NCBI RefSeq assembly: GCF_000717715.1
Contig: NZ_JOAI01000017.1
Coordinates: forward strand, 1-64,000
Origin: Streptomyces sp. NRRL B-24484
GTDB lineage: Bacteria > Actinomycetota > Actinomycetes > Streptomycetales > Streptomycetaceae
Reading direction: 5' to 3'
Length of the DNA stretch: 64,000 bases
A program made the position numbers and the translations under genes. Shown piece after piece: positions 54,111-62,655 of the stretch. The notes under the pieces were generated by a model, which was not told where the DNA came from, did not search any database, and saw nothing but the letters and a program-made list of their open reading frames with translations. Every line of letters starts with the position of its first letter. Position 1 is the stretch's first letter.

Positions 54111-54797
54111 TCAGACGTCGCCCAGGCGACGGTAGATGTCCTGCAGGGCCGCAACCGCGTCGTTCGCGGCCTTGCTGCCGTCGCTCTGCGGGCCGGGAAC
54201 GATCGAGAGCATGACCCAGTCGGTGCCGTGGCAGCCCTGGACCCTGGCCAACTGGACCCTTCCGTCCCTGGTCTCGACCTGGCGGAAGCCGCCGGGGCCG
54301 AGCGCGGGCATGTCCTCGAAGGTGAAGCCGGGTGCCGAGGACGAGGTCTCGGCGGACTCCCGGTCGTGCCGGTCCTCGGCGACCAGGGCGCACCGCCGCT
54401 CCGGCGACATGCTGGTGTACGGCCCCGGCAACGCGCGGGTGAAGGAGACTCCGAGACCGCCCGGCCCGTTCTCGGTACTGACCTGGCACCCGGCCGAGCT
54501 CAGCTGCGGGCCGGTGCCGCCCCGTTCCGTGCGCAGCACCCGGTCCTCGGGACGGACCTGCGCGGCCGACCGCGAGGCGTCCGAGGTGTGACCCGGTGCG
54601 TACCGGTCCAGGAAGGCCGGCCCCAGCAGCGCGCACAGGTCGGCCCCCGCCACCGGAACGATGGCGTCGGCCGGCAGCGGACGCTTCGACGCGGTGACCG
54701 TGGCGGACGGGCCGACGCCACCGGCGGTGCCCGTCGCGGTCGAACAGCCGGCGAGGACCGCCGCGCCGAGCAGCGCAGTCGGCCACACCCGGCGCAT
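54111..54797 (-). CDS. DUF3558-like lipoprotein
   Basis: 228-aa lipoprotein precursor: R-R-V-W-P-T-A-L-L-G-A-A-V-L-A-G-C with Cys at 18, a Thr/Gly/Ser linker, then a DUF3558-like domain: D-L-C-A-L-L-G-P-A-F, S-S-A-G-C-Q-V (second Cys of the usual pair), SFTRALPGPYTSMS and QGCHGTDWVMLSIVP. Function unknown; the family is common in actinobacterial surfaces. ATG 54797 has no good ribosome site. Monocistronic. Confidence 0.85.
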   Translation of the reverse strand: MRRVWPTALLGAAVLAGCSTATGTAGGVGPSATVTASKRPLPADAIVPVAGADLCALLGPAFLDRYAPGHTSDASRSAAQVRPEDRVLRTERGGTGPQLSSAGCQVSTENGPGGLGVSFTRALPGPYTSMSPERRCALVAEDRHDRESAETSSSAPGFTFEDMPALGPGGFRQVETRDGRVQLARVQGCHGTDWVMLSIVPGPQSDGSKAANDAVAALQDIYRRLGDV

Positions 54798-55027
54798 GTG
54801 ATGGTGTGCGATGACCCGTCCCCCGTACTTCCATGACCCGACGGCCTGTCATGGCCGGCGCAGGCCAGTCTCCCTGAACGGCAGCAACCGGTCCACGGCC
54901 GGGGCCGCGCCGGTACCCGGCACCCTGCACCCGGCACGTACGACCGGCCGGGGATGGACGCCCGGCTCGCCGGGTGCCATGATCGCGCTGCCCTTCGGCG
55001 CGTGACCGGGGGTGGAAGAACGGAACC

Positions 55028-55342
55028 GTGAAGCTCTACCTGTCCGTGCCCGTGCTCCTGGTGGCCCTGCTCATCGCCGCTTCCGGTGTGGCGGCGGTCA
55101 GCCGCGGCTGGGTGCTGCCGATGAACCGGCGCCACATCCACGCTCCGCGCCGCCACGGCTGGGGCCAGTTGGTGACGGCCTTCGCGCTGTGCTGGCAACT
55201 GTTCTTCGTGTTCGTGATCGACACCCCCGGCACCCGGCAGTGGGGTGCCCTCTCGGGCACCGCGATGCTGCTCACCGGCCTCGCTGTCATGATTACGGCC
55301 CAGCGCGCCCCCAGGAAGCGGAACGCCGACCGGACGCCCTGA
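55028..55342 (+). CDS. Small membrane protein, three helices
   Basis: 104 aa, three hydrophobic segments (about 5-24, 46-64 and 72-92) with an Arg/His-rich cytoplasmic loop (MNRRHIHAPRRHGWGQ) and a basic tail. GTG 55028 with GGTGGAAG upstream. Family unknown; it may be the first gene of a pair with the next membrane protein (115-base gap). Confidence 0.75.
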   Translation: MKLYLSVPVLLVALLIAASGVAAVSRGWVLPMNRRHIHAPRRHGWGQLVTAFALCWQLFFVFVIDTPGTRQWGALSGTAMLLTGLAVMITAQRAPRKRNADRTP

Positions 55343-55457
55343 GACCCCCGCACCCGCATGGCCTGCGGCCGAGGCAGGCGCGCAGGCTGCCCCCCCCGGG
55401 AGCGGGGCGAGAAATTGGGTCGTGCACACTTCTCGGACGCAAGTCGGGGAGGCACCG

Positions 55458-56420
55458 GTGGCAGGCCTGCGGGTGGAGGTTCGGGCCGGGTTCGGCCTGC
55501 TGGCGGCGGGGCTGGCCCTGTGCGCCGCGGTCGCGGTGGTGTTCGGGCTGCGGCTGGCCGACCTGGACGACGCGCGGGCCCGGGCCGGCGCCGACGCCGT
55601 CGGCCGGGTGGAGCGGGTCGACGCCGGCCGCGGGGCGACCGTCCTGGTGGCCTGGACCGACGCCGGAGGCGTCCGGCACCGTCAGCGGTTCCCGCTCACG
55701 GACACCGACCGCTACCGCCCGGGCGACAACTACCCGCTGCACTACGACCCCGCCGCACCGTCGCCCAGCGCCCTGCCGGCCGCAGCCGAGGACCTCGCCG
55801 ACCGGCGGGACGAGGACCTGGTGCCCCTGGTCCTGGCGGTGGTCGGGGGCATCGCCCTGTGCCTGTTCTGGACGACCAGGGCGGCACTCCACCTCGTCAC
55901 CCGACGCGCCCCCGCACGGCAGGGGCGCGCCCGGGTCGGCCTGGCCCCGACCGGGCGGTCCTCCCGGCCGGTGGTTCACGTCCAGTGGCAGCTGGCGTCG
56001 GGACGGCCGCGCGAGGGGTGGCAACCGGTCATGTCGGGCCCCGCGGAGGCGGCCCTGCGCGCCGCAGCCGGGAGCGACGCCGCCGGTGGCGCCCGCGTCA
56101 CCGTCCACCAGCGGCGACTCGGGGGACGCGTCGTCCTGGTGCTGCCCGACGGCACCTCACTCGTCCCCACCGGGCGCCTGCGCTCCCGCGAACCCCGCGG
56201 CTGGACCGACGCTCCCGACCCCCCGCCCGTGACCGACGCCCCGCTCCCCCGCGGCTGGCAACTTCGCTGCGCCGCCGCGGGCACCGCCCTCGGCGCCGTC
56301 GGCGCCCTGGCCGGCTGGCACCTCACAGGCCGGACCGAGGCAACGGTCGCCATCGCCCTGGCCGTCGCCGCCTTCACCGTCACCGGCGCCTGGCTCCGCG
56401 AAATGCTGCACGCGACCTGA
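55458..56420 (+). CDS. DUF3592-like membrane protein
   Basis: 320 aa. GTG 55458 has GGGGAGG six bases upstream; GTG 55422 does not. TM1 about 12-32 (AGLALCAAVAVVFGLRL), then an extracytoplasmic or cytoplasmic beta-domain (RVERVDAGRGATVLVAWTDA with G-V-R-H-R-Q-R-F-P-L, N-Y-P-L-H-Y-D-P) typical of DUF3592 proteins, TM2 about 127-147, a soluble domain, and a terminal pair of helices (about 275-315). No catalytic motifs. Possibly in one transcript with the small membrane protein upstream. Confidence 0.78.
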   Translation: MAGLRVEVRAGFGLLAAGLALCAAVAVVFGLRLADLDDARARAGADAVGRVERVDAGRGATVLVAWTDAGGVRHRQRFPLTDTDRYRPGDNYPLHYDPAAPSPSALPAAAEDLADRRDEDLVPLVLAVVGGIALCLFWTTRAALHLVTRRAPARQGRARVGLAPTGRSSRPVVHVQWQLASGRPREGWQPVMSGPAEAALRAAAGSDAAGGARVTVHQRRLGGRVVLVLPDGTSLVPTGRLRSREPRGWTDAPDPPPVTDAPLPRGWQLRCAAAGTALGAVGALAGWHLTGRTEATVAIALAVAAFTVTGAWLREMLHAT

Positions 56421-56582
56421 GGAGCCGGACCACGGCAGACGGCCCTGGCCGTCCGACTGCGCAGCCGATGGTACCGACAGTCCCGACTTCGTCCAGCAGT
56501 ACCGGGTTGGAGTCGGCGCCTCTGCGGGGCACGCAGCCGGATCGTCGGAGACCGGCCCGGCCGGCCGCGGGTGACGGCCTGT

Positions 56583-57740
56583 TCATCGCGTTGCGTTCCC
56601 TCGCACGCCGGGCTCCTCGTCCGGCTGCCCGTTGATCCGCTGCTGGCCGGGTACTGATCCGGGAGCCGGGTGCCCGTCGCTCAGCAGTCCCTCCCGGATC
56701 AGTCGGGCCTGATCCGGCCGGCCCATGGCGTCGGTGAACGCCGCCACCCGGTGGGCGTAGACCGCCCGCTCGGGGGATTCCCTAGCCAATTCGACGTCGT
56801 CCAACAACTGGTTGAGCGGACCGATCACCAGCGGTCCCCTGGTCGGACCGGTCGGGCCCGTCGGCGGGTGATCCCACGGACCTGCATCAATGCCACCGTC
56901 CGGTTCGTCGCCACGGCGACGACAGGGTGCCACACCCTCCAGGAACGGGATCGCTTGCGCCGCCGGTTGCGGGACCAGGTGTTTGTACAGGTCGTCCACC
57001 GGCTCGTCGTTGGCCGCCGCCGAGAGCTGCGCCAGCGGGCCGATCAGGTCCACCGCCTCAGTGACCTTGTCGTCGTGGCGGGCCAACCACCACACCACCG
57101 CACTGCCGGGCGACTTCAGGACGTCGTCGCCCAGATAGGCCCGCTTGCTCTGCTCGTACCGCCGCTCGTGTTCCCAAACCTCCTCGGTCTTGCGCACCTC
57201 GGCCAGTTTTCCGAGCCGGCTCCGGTCTTCCTCCGACAGCCTGAGATCGACCCGACCGCCCATGGCTTCCACCAGCCTCGACGCATCCGGGACCTGCGTG
57301 CCGAGCACGCCGTTCAGCCTGTGCATCACCAGATCGAGTCGTTCCGGGACCTCACGCTCGGTCACCTCGCGGGCCCTGCTCAGTACCGTCTCGATCGCCA
57401 GGCTGGCCGGGTCTGCGTGCACCAGCCCGGTCGCGTTCGGGATCGGACGCCACCACACGGTCGCCGAGAAGCGGAAGTCGTAGTCCGGCACCCTGCTCGG
57501 GAGGGCGACATCGTCCACCCGGGTCTCCTCCCACTGCGGCTCGTCCGGGTCCGGCGCTGCCGGCTCAGGCTCCGGATCGGGAGACCGCGCCGACGCGAGC
57601 AGGATCGCCAGCACGACGGAGACGGCCGCCGGCACCACCCACAGCCAGAGCGGCCACCCTGCCGATCTGCCGAGAACGACGGTCATCAGACCGGCCAGGA
57701 GGGCCAGCCCGACGAGCGGTGCCTTTCCCGTTCCCTTCAT
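56583..57740 (-). CDS. Two-helix membrane protein of the TIR-NTPase operon
   Basis: 385 aa, start ATG 57740 overlapping the NTPase stop (ATGA). Two adjacent membrane helices at about 8-26 and 31-50 form an N-terminal anchor hairpin; the remainder is cytoplasmic. It starts with an acidic linker (PDPEPEPAAPDPDEPQWEET) and V-D-D-V-A-L-P-S-R-V-P-D-Y-D-F-R-F-S-A-T-V-W-W-R-P-I, then a long helical part (about 125-300, SKRAYLGDDVLKSPGSAVVW) and a disordered Gly/Pro end. Similar anchor proteins follow NTPase genes in other Streptomyces; they may be the membrane-side output or docking partner. No pore or enzyme motif is visible. Confidence 0.82.
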   Translation of the reverse strand: MKGTGKAPLVGLALLAGLMTVVLGRSAGWPLWLWVVPAAVSVVLAILLASARSPDPEPEPAAPDPDEPQWEETRVDDVALPSRVPDYDFRFSATVWWRPIPNATGLVHADPASLAIETVLSRAREVTEREVPERLDLVMHRLNGVLGTQVPDASRLVEAMGGRVDLRLSEEDRSRLGKLAEVRKTEEVWEHERRYEQSKRAYLGDDVLKSPGSAVVWWLARHDDKVTEAVDLIGPLAQLSAAANDEPVDDLYKHLVPQPAAQAIPFLEGVAPCRRRGDEPDGGIDAGPWDHPPTGPTGPTRGPLVIGPLNQLLDDVELARESPERAVYAHRVAAFTDAMGRPDQARLIREGLLSDGHPAPGSVPGQQRINGQPDEEPGVRGNATR

Positions 57741-59686
57741 GTGCAGCTCCCCTCGGTCGCCCCGGCGGAGGCCAGGTCCAGCGGTTCGATTCCCTGCGCG
57801 CGGTCGATCTCTCGGCAGAATCGCGCCGCTACATCGGCTCGGCTCGTCCGACCGACGGTGTCGTCCGGTTCGGCCGCCCAGCGGCATGCCAAGAGGTAGT
57901 AGCGGCTGAGCACCTGGGTCCCACCGTCGGCAGCCTCGATGAGGACGCCCGTCAGCCGCTCACCCCCGTCCCGCTCCGTCCGGGCGGCCGAGAGCCACGC
58001 CTCGATCCCGGACGCCCACTCCTCGGACGGCGCCGCCGACAGGGCCGCGCGCCATCCCCTGACCAGCTGCTCGCGTCGGACGTCGGGCGGGGGTGGATTC
58101 ACCAGCGCCAGGAAGATCGTGACGTCTCGAGGCCACCGGTCCGGCCCCTCCATTCCCTCGCGCACACGGGTGAGCAGCCGGTCGTACAGCCGCTCTTGCG
58201 TGCGAGCCAGTTCGAGGAGGGAGCTCCGGGCATGGGGCTGAACGTGTCCGGGTTCCCTCCGTGCGAGCTGGTGCAGGCGGACCAGCGCCTGGTCGGGGTG
58301 GTGCGGCGCCATCACATCGACACAGATGCGAGCGAGGCCTCGTGCAAGGTTCGGCTGCACACGGGGGGACGTCGACCAGTCATAGATCTTCCTCCGGAAG
58401 GCTGCTCCCGATCGCTCGCCCCTGAGCCCTTGGTCGAGCACCGCCAGCGCCTCGGGAAGCAAGCGGGTCTCCTTGGCCCAGGACTCGACCAGGTCGGTCA
58501 GGACGCGGACGTCGCCGGCCTGCAGTGCCTGCTCGGTGAACCGGCCGACGAGCTTCCGGCGCTCGGTGCGGTCCAGCCGGTCCGACCCCGTGACGGTGTC
58601 CGCCACCCAGGTCCCGAAAGCGGGGCACAGGTCCGGGTAGTAGAGCCAGAAGTGGGATCGGACGGCCGGGGCGTACGCCAGCGCTTCGAAACGGATCCGT
58701 CCCTCGGTCACCTTGACGCCCAGCTCCTGCAAGCGCTGGGTCAGATCGGGCTGGTCGAGCCGAGGCCGCTCGTCGTCGGGGTGGCCGAGTTTCGTCAGCA
58801 GCTCGGTGGAGAGTCGGAACACCGCATCCACGGGTGCCTCGTCCAGCATCGCCGCCGTGAACAACAGCGCCCGCTGACGCCCGTCGGTCAGGGCGGCGAT
58901 CTGTCGGGCCACCTCGTGGCCCCGCTCCCGAAGAGCGAGGACGGCCTGCTCGGCCCAGGCCTCGAAGCCGCCTCCTCGTGGTCGTGCCTCGACCACCAGC
59001 TCGGCCAGTCGCTGCAGTTCCCGCATGGGGGAGCGGTCAAGGAGCGGGCCGAGGGCCGAGCGGCGTAATTCCGTGTGCGACACCTCGACGTCGGCCCAGC
59101 GCAGGTGTTGTGCGAGAACCGCGCGGCCGTCGGGTCGGCCGATCCGCACCAACATCTGGCGGAGGTCCGCCTGCAGCAGGTGCTCGCGGTCCTCGGGCAA
59201 TACCACCGCGAGCCGGCCGCCGAACCGCTCGACCTTGTCCCAGTACGACTGAACCAGGACCTGGGCAGCGACGAACTCCGACTCGGACACGCTGGACAGG
59301 TCGATCAGGACGCGCTCGCCCGGCGCCAGATCGGCAGGCTCGTCCTCCCGGTCGTCCAGCGCCACCTCGCGGAACGGGGCGTCCCGCCCACCCGTGCGGT
59401 GCAGGAGAACGACGCCGGTGGTACGGCGGCCGGTGCCGGGCGGGCCCGAGACCAGAACGGCCGTGCCGGGCCCCTCCAGCCGCCTCGCCGCCTCGCCGTA
59501 TCCAGGTGGATTCGCAAAGCGACGGCTGAGCCACAGACGTCCGTCGGCCGCCATGCGCAACGGATCGGCGCCACCACGCACGAGCTTCTCCGCCGCGAAG
59601 ATGTAGTAGTTGTTCTGCGCTCCGTTGCCCGTGTGCGTCTGTCCTGCGGCGCTGCCGATCCACGTCGCGTGCCCGGGGTCGGTCAC
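57737..59686 (-). CDS. STAND-like NTPase with N-terminal HTG-QNN motif
   Basis: 649-aa cytoplasmic protein, GTG 59686 overlapping the TIR stop (GTGA). Residues 15-30 are GQTHTGNGAQNNYYIF, shared with the TIR C-terminus. Then AAEKLVRGG and a P-loop GPPGTGRRT at 81-89 in which the usual Lys is Arg, a Walker B-like VLIDL near 126-130, and an AAA/STAND-like fold to about 250 (LVIPED-type strand LAVVLPEDREHLL). Residues about 250-640 are helical, partly repeat-like (RELQRLAELVVEARPRGGGF), a possible sensor scaffold. Codon 207 (59066-59068) is TTA. Together with TIR upstream and the anchor protein downstream it fits an NLR-like signalling module. Confidence 0.85.
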   Translation of the reverse strand: MTDPGHATWIGSAAGQTHTGNGAQNNYYIFAAEKLVRGGADPLRMAADGRLWLSRRFANPPGYGEAARRLEGPGTAVLVSGPPGTGRRTTGVVLLHRTGGRDAPFREVALDDREDEPADLAPGERVLIDLSSVSESEFVAAQVLVQSYWDKVERFGGRLAVVLPEDREHLLQADLRQMLVRIGRPDGRAVLAQHLRWADVEVSHTELRRSALGPLLDRSPMRELQRLAELVVEARPRGGGFEAWAEQAVLALRERGHEVARQIAALTDGRQRALLFTAAMLDEAPVDAVFRLSTELLTKLGHPDDERPRLDQPDLTQRLQELGVKVTEGRIRFEALAYAPAVRSHFWLYYPDLCPAFGTWVADTVTGSDRLDRTERRKLVGRFTEQALQAGDVRVLTDLVESWAKETRLLPEALAVLDQGLRGERSGAAFRRKIYDWSTSPRVQPNLARGLARICVDVMAPHHPDQALVRLHQLARREPGHVQPHARSSLLELARTQERLYDRLLTRVREGMEGPDRWPRDVTIFLALVNPPPPDVRREQLVRGWRAALSAAPSEEWASGIEAWLSAARTERDGGERLTGVLIEAADGGTQVLSRYYLLACRWAAEPDDTVGRTSRADVAARFCREIDRAQGIEPLDLASAGATEGSCT

Positions 59687-60468
59687 CGCTGCCGTCCGTC
59701 GCGGCCGCGCTTCCCGTGGAATTGGTTGCTCACACTGCCGCGCTCGACGTAGCTGTTGCCGTCACCGTGGAACTCGACGCCGCCCTGGCGGACGGTGTTG
59801 TTCTGCGTGCCGCTTCCGGTGTGCACCGGCCCGTCGGCCCGGTTGATGTACGTGCCGACGTCGCGCCCCACGTTGCCGATGCCCCCGCTCTGCTCGTGCC
59901 GGTAGTCCCGCGCCCGCACGACGGTCCCGTCGCCCCGGCCGTCCTCCTCCCGGGACTCGTCGGTGCCACCGGCCGGGCGGCTGATCCTCGCTTCCGCTTC
60001 CGCAAGGTGTGGGATCGCCTCGGCAAGGTCGTCGCCGAGGCGCCTGAGGCAGGAGTCCGCGTCGCGGTTGACGAAGCGGCGGTACTGGCAGTCGGCGAGC
60101 CGAGCGATCCCCGCCGGCAGAGCGTGTCGGTCGAGTCGTGTGGCGGCCCCGACGAGGACCGGCACGACCAGGGCTCCGCTCTGGAACGCCTCGTCGATCT
60201 CCCTGCGGGTCCAGTCCTCCGGGTCGTCGAGCGCACGCCGTCCGTCCGCGTTTCGGGCCGTGAACCAGCGCGGGCCGATGACGGCGAGGAGGACGCTGCT
60301 GCGACGGACGGCGGTCAGGAGCTCCTGCGGGAAGGCCTGGCCGATCCTGATGGACTTGCTGGCACGGAAGACGCGATCCGTGCCGAAACGCCGGGAGAGG
60401 TCCCTCTCGATCAGGGTGGCGGTGGAGTCCTCGTCCTTGGTGCGGTAGTTGACGAAGATGTCGGGCAT
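59683..60468 (-). CDS. TIR-domain protein with C-terminal amyloid-like motif
   Basis: 261 aa. TIR domain at 1-150: DIFVNYRTKDEDSTATLIER, R-V-F-R-A-S-K-S-I, SSVLLAVIGPRWF and the EDWTRREIDEAFQSG segment, whose E90 matches the catalytic Glu position of NAD-cleaving TIR domains. A charged linker (155-190) leads to a Gly/Asn/Gln-rich tail with IGNVGRDVGTYINRADGPVH, T-G-S-G-T-Q-N-N and a related second block (FHGDGNSYVERGSVSNQF). The V-H-T-G-S-G-T-Q-N-N part matches the NTPase N-terminus. Such paired motifs act as amyloid adaptors between sensor and effector in NLR-type bacterial systems. ATG 60468; 54 bases after the regulator gene. Likely output: NAD+ depletion on activation. Confidence 0.9.
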   Translation of the reverse strand: MPDIFVNYRTKDEDSTATLIERDLSRRFGTDRVFRASKSIRIGQAFPQELLTAVRRSSVLLAVIGPRWFTARNADGRRALDDPEDWTRREIDEAFQSGALVVPVLVGAATRLDRHALPAGIARLADCQYRRFVNRDADSCLRRLGDDLAEAIPHLAEAEARISRPAGGTDESREEDGRGDGTVVRARDYRHEQSGGIGNVGRDVGTYINRADGPVHTGSGTQNNTVRQGGVEFHGDGNSYVERGSVSNQFHGKRGRDGRQR

Positions 60469-60522
60469 GGCGGTTCACGACTCCCGTGGGTTGGGGGCGG
60501 GGGGGGCGGCCGGGCCGGCGGT

Positions 60523-61845
60523 CTACGGATGCAGCGCTGCGGCCAGCAGGGGTTGGAGGTTCAGTACGCTCCGGTTGGCGTGTGACCGGCGGAGTTCGCG
60601 GGCGAGCCGTCGGACGTCGGCCTGGATGGTGGCCGACTGCAGCTCCGGAACGAGCGGCAGATGGTCGGACGCGATGTCGCAGGCGCGCTCCGGTTCTCCG
60701 GCGGCGGCGTGCGCGAGGGCGCGCCGAAGGCCGTACCGGGCGCTGCTGCGGACCGCGTCCGACGGAAGCCTCAGGCACTCACGGTCGAGGACTTCAGCGG
60801 CCCGGGCAGCATGGCCGAGGTCGTACAGGCACCAGCCGGTCACCATGGCTGCCGGGTCCGCCAGCGTGGTGGTGCCGAGAACAGGTGTGCCGACCGCGTC
60901 CTCCGCATCGGCCCTGGCCAGCAGTTCCCGGGCCCGGTCGAGGCTGCGCATACAGGCGTGATGGTCCCCGGCAAGGGCGTGGCCCTGGGCTTCGCGCTGG
61001 GCGGCGAGACCTCTGATCCGGGGCGGCAGGCTGCTGGCCTGCGCCGGCCCGACGATCTGTACGGTCGCGGCCGCGTCGCCCGCGTAGAGCGCGACCAGAG
61101 CGCGCCGAACCAGGGCATACGAGGCGAGATGACGGTCGCTGCCCACCTCCGCGAGCTCGACGGCCCGGGCGGTCCACACGAGTACCGAGGAGTTGTCGCC
61201 GGCCTCCTGGGCCATCCAGCCCGCGTACTCGGCGAAGCGGGCCGCGAGCAGGAACAGCCGGTTGCGGTTCACGGCGTCGGCTTGGACAGCGAGCCGGCCG
61301 AGTGTCTCGGTCTGAACGGTGAGCAGGGGAAGCAGGGTGCTGGGGGCGCTGGTCTGGCCGAGGCGACGCATCTGGTCGAACTGGGCCCGGAAGATCTCGA
61401 CCGGAGCGGACTCCGCCGCCACGTCCTTACCACTGGTCGTGCCCGTGGCTAACGACTGCAGGGAGGCAGCGAGTTCGCCGCCGAACAGGGATGATGCGCC
61501 TGCCGCGAGCAGTTGCCGCCGCCTGAGGCCTCCGGGCGGGCCGCCGTACCGACCCCGGAGCGGTGGCTCCTCCGCTGGTTCGGTCCTGGTGCGTTCGGCG
61601 ATGCGGGCCTTGCGGCTGTGCCCCGCCTGCAGGAGCCGCTCGAGTTCGCCACCGGCGCCGAGCTGCGCGTCGCAACGGCGGGCGAGTTCGGGCGGCGGGG
61701 CCTTCTCGCCGCGTTCGATCTTGCTCAGGTGGCCTTTGCTGTAGTTGAGGAGCCCAGCAAGGCGGGTGAGCGTGAGACCTGCGGCGATCCGCCGTTTTCG
61801 GAGTTCCGGGCCGAACTCGTTCAACGGCGCCATGGACGTCTGCAT
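60523..61845 (-). CDS. XRE-family regulator with TPR-like C-terminus and a TTA codon
   Basis: 440 aa. N-terminal XRE helix-turn-helix (about 10-62: FGPELRKRRIAAGLTLTRLA, NYSKGHLSKIERGEKAPPPE), a linker, and a long helical TPR-like domain (about 140-430, ARFAEYAGWMAQEAGDNSSV, RALAHAAAGEPERACDIA) of the type that senses peptides or partner proteins. ATG 61845 with GGGGAGGG upstream. Codon 132 (61450-61452) is TTA, decoded in Streptomyces only by the bldA tRNA. It is first in the run regulator-TIR-NTPase-anchor and divergent from the KilB-like gene, so it probably governs this operon. Confidence 0.9.
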   Translation of the reverse strand: MQTSMAPLNEFGPELRKRRIAAGLTLTRLAGLLNYSKGHLSKIERGEKAPPPELARRCDAQLGAGGELERLLQAGHSRKARIAERTRTEPAEEPPLRGRYGGPPGGLRRRQLLAAGASSLFGGELAASLQSLATGTTSGKDVAAESAPVEIFRAQFDQMRRLGQTSAPSTLLPLLTVQTETLGRLAVQADAVNRNRLFLLAARFAEYAGWMAQEAGDNSSVLVWTARAVELAEVGSDRHLASYALVRRALVALYAGDAAATVQIVGPAQASSLPPRIRGLAAQREAQGHALAGDHHACMRSLDRARELLARADAEDAVGTPVLGTTTLADPAAMVTGWCLYDLGHAARAAEVLDRECLRLPSDAVRSSARYGLRRALAHAAAGEPERACDIASDHLPLVPELQSATIQADVRRLARELRRSHANRSVLNLQPLLAAALHP

Positions 61846-62099
61846 GCCCTCCCCGTTTCCCGGTTGCGGAGGCCCGCATACCCACCGTTGTCACGGTCGG
61901 CCGCGGGTCCCTCCTCGGTTCCGTGTGAATCCTGGCATGCGATCAAGCTGCAGAGGCGGGGATCAGATGGGTTTCCCGTTTCCCGTTTATGCCTGATGAG
62001 GTCTCAGAACAAGGCAGGTCGGAAACACTCTCACCAGCGCCCCGCACAGCTGCTCGACACGTGAGGAGTGGGTCGTGAAGCCACGAAGGGGACCTGTTG
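61846..62099. promoter_or_regulatory. Divergent promoter region of the TIR operon and KilB-like gene
   Basis: 254 bases without a gene. At about 61969-61988 a near-tandem GTTTCCC-GTTTCCC-GTTT lies in an AT-richer patch between the two starts; direct repeats of this kind may bind the XRE regulator. GAAGGGGA before 62100 is the ribosome site of the KilB-like gene. Confidence 0.45.
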
Positions 62100-62600
62100 A
62101 TGGACATCGGCACATGGGCCACGGTCGGCACGAGTGTGGTGGCAGTGGCCGGCACGCTCGCCGGGACGGTGCTGGCAGGATGGATGCACGGACGCACCTC
62201 CCGTGCCACGCAGTCGGTGGCCGACGACAAGGCCCGTCGCCAAGAGGTTCTGACCACGGTGACGGCACTCGTGGCAGCCCTCGACGACCATCGCCGAGCC
62301 CAGTTGGTCCGCGTCAGGGGGAGGGCCCGGGTCATCGCCTCGGGGGGTGACGTCGCTGTGGCGGACGAGCATTACACCGCGGTTGTTCACCAGACCCGCA
62401 GCGCGGTGACGGGCCCGAGCGTCACCCTGCGGATCATGTGTCCAGCGTTGGCGGGGGCTGCCGAGCGCGCCGTCGAGGCGACCTTCGCGATCCGGGAGGC
62501 CGAAAGTCTCGCAGATGTCGAACATCGACGTCAGCAGTCGAAGCTCGTGTGCGACGCGCTGGTCTCCGAGGCTGGCCGACTGCTCGCGCCGACTATCTGA
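62100..62600 (+). CDS. KilB-like membrane-anchored protein
   Basis: 166 aa. One N-terminal membrane helix (TWATVGTSVVAVAGTLAGTV), then a helical cytoplasmic domain: ARRQEVLTTVTALVAALDDH, R-R-A-Q-L-V-R, HQTRSAVTGPSVTLRIMCPA and A-E-R-A-V-E-A-T-F-A-I-R. This matches proteins annotated KilB in Streptomyces, named after plasmid genes that are lethal unless controlled by a partner. Chromosomal solo copies are common. ATG 62100 has GAAGGGGA upstream; TTG 62097 is possible. It is divergent from the TIR operon regulator. Confidence 0.7.
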   Translation: MDIGTWATVGTSVVAVAGTLAGTVLAGWMHGRTSRATQSVADDKARRQEVLTTVTALVAALDDHRRAQLVRVRGRARVIASGGDVAVADEHYTAVVHQTRSAVTGPSVTLRIMCPALAGAAERAVEATFAIREAESLADVEHRRQQSKLVCDALVSEAGRLLAPTI

Positions 62601-62655
62601 TCGCCCTTCAGCCGACGGCTCCGAGAGCCCCCGCGCCGTGTGACGGCCGTTGTCC

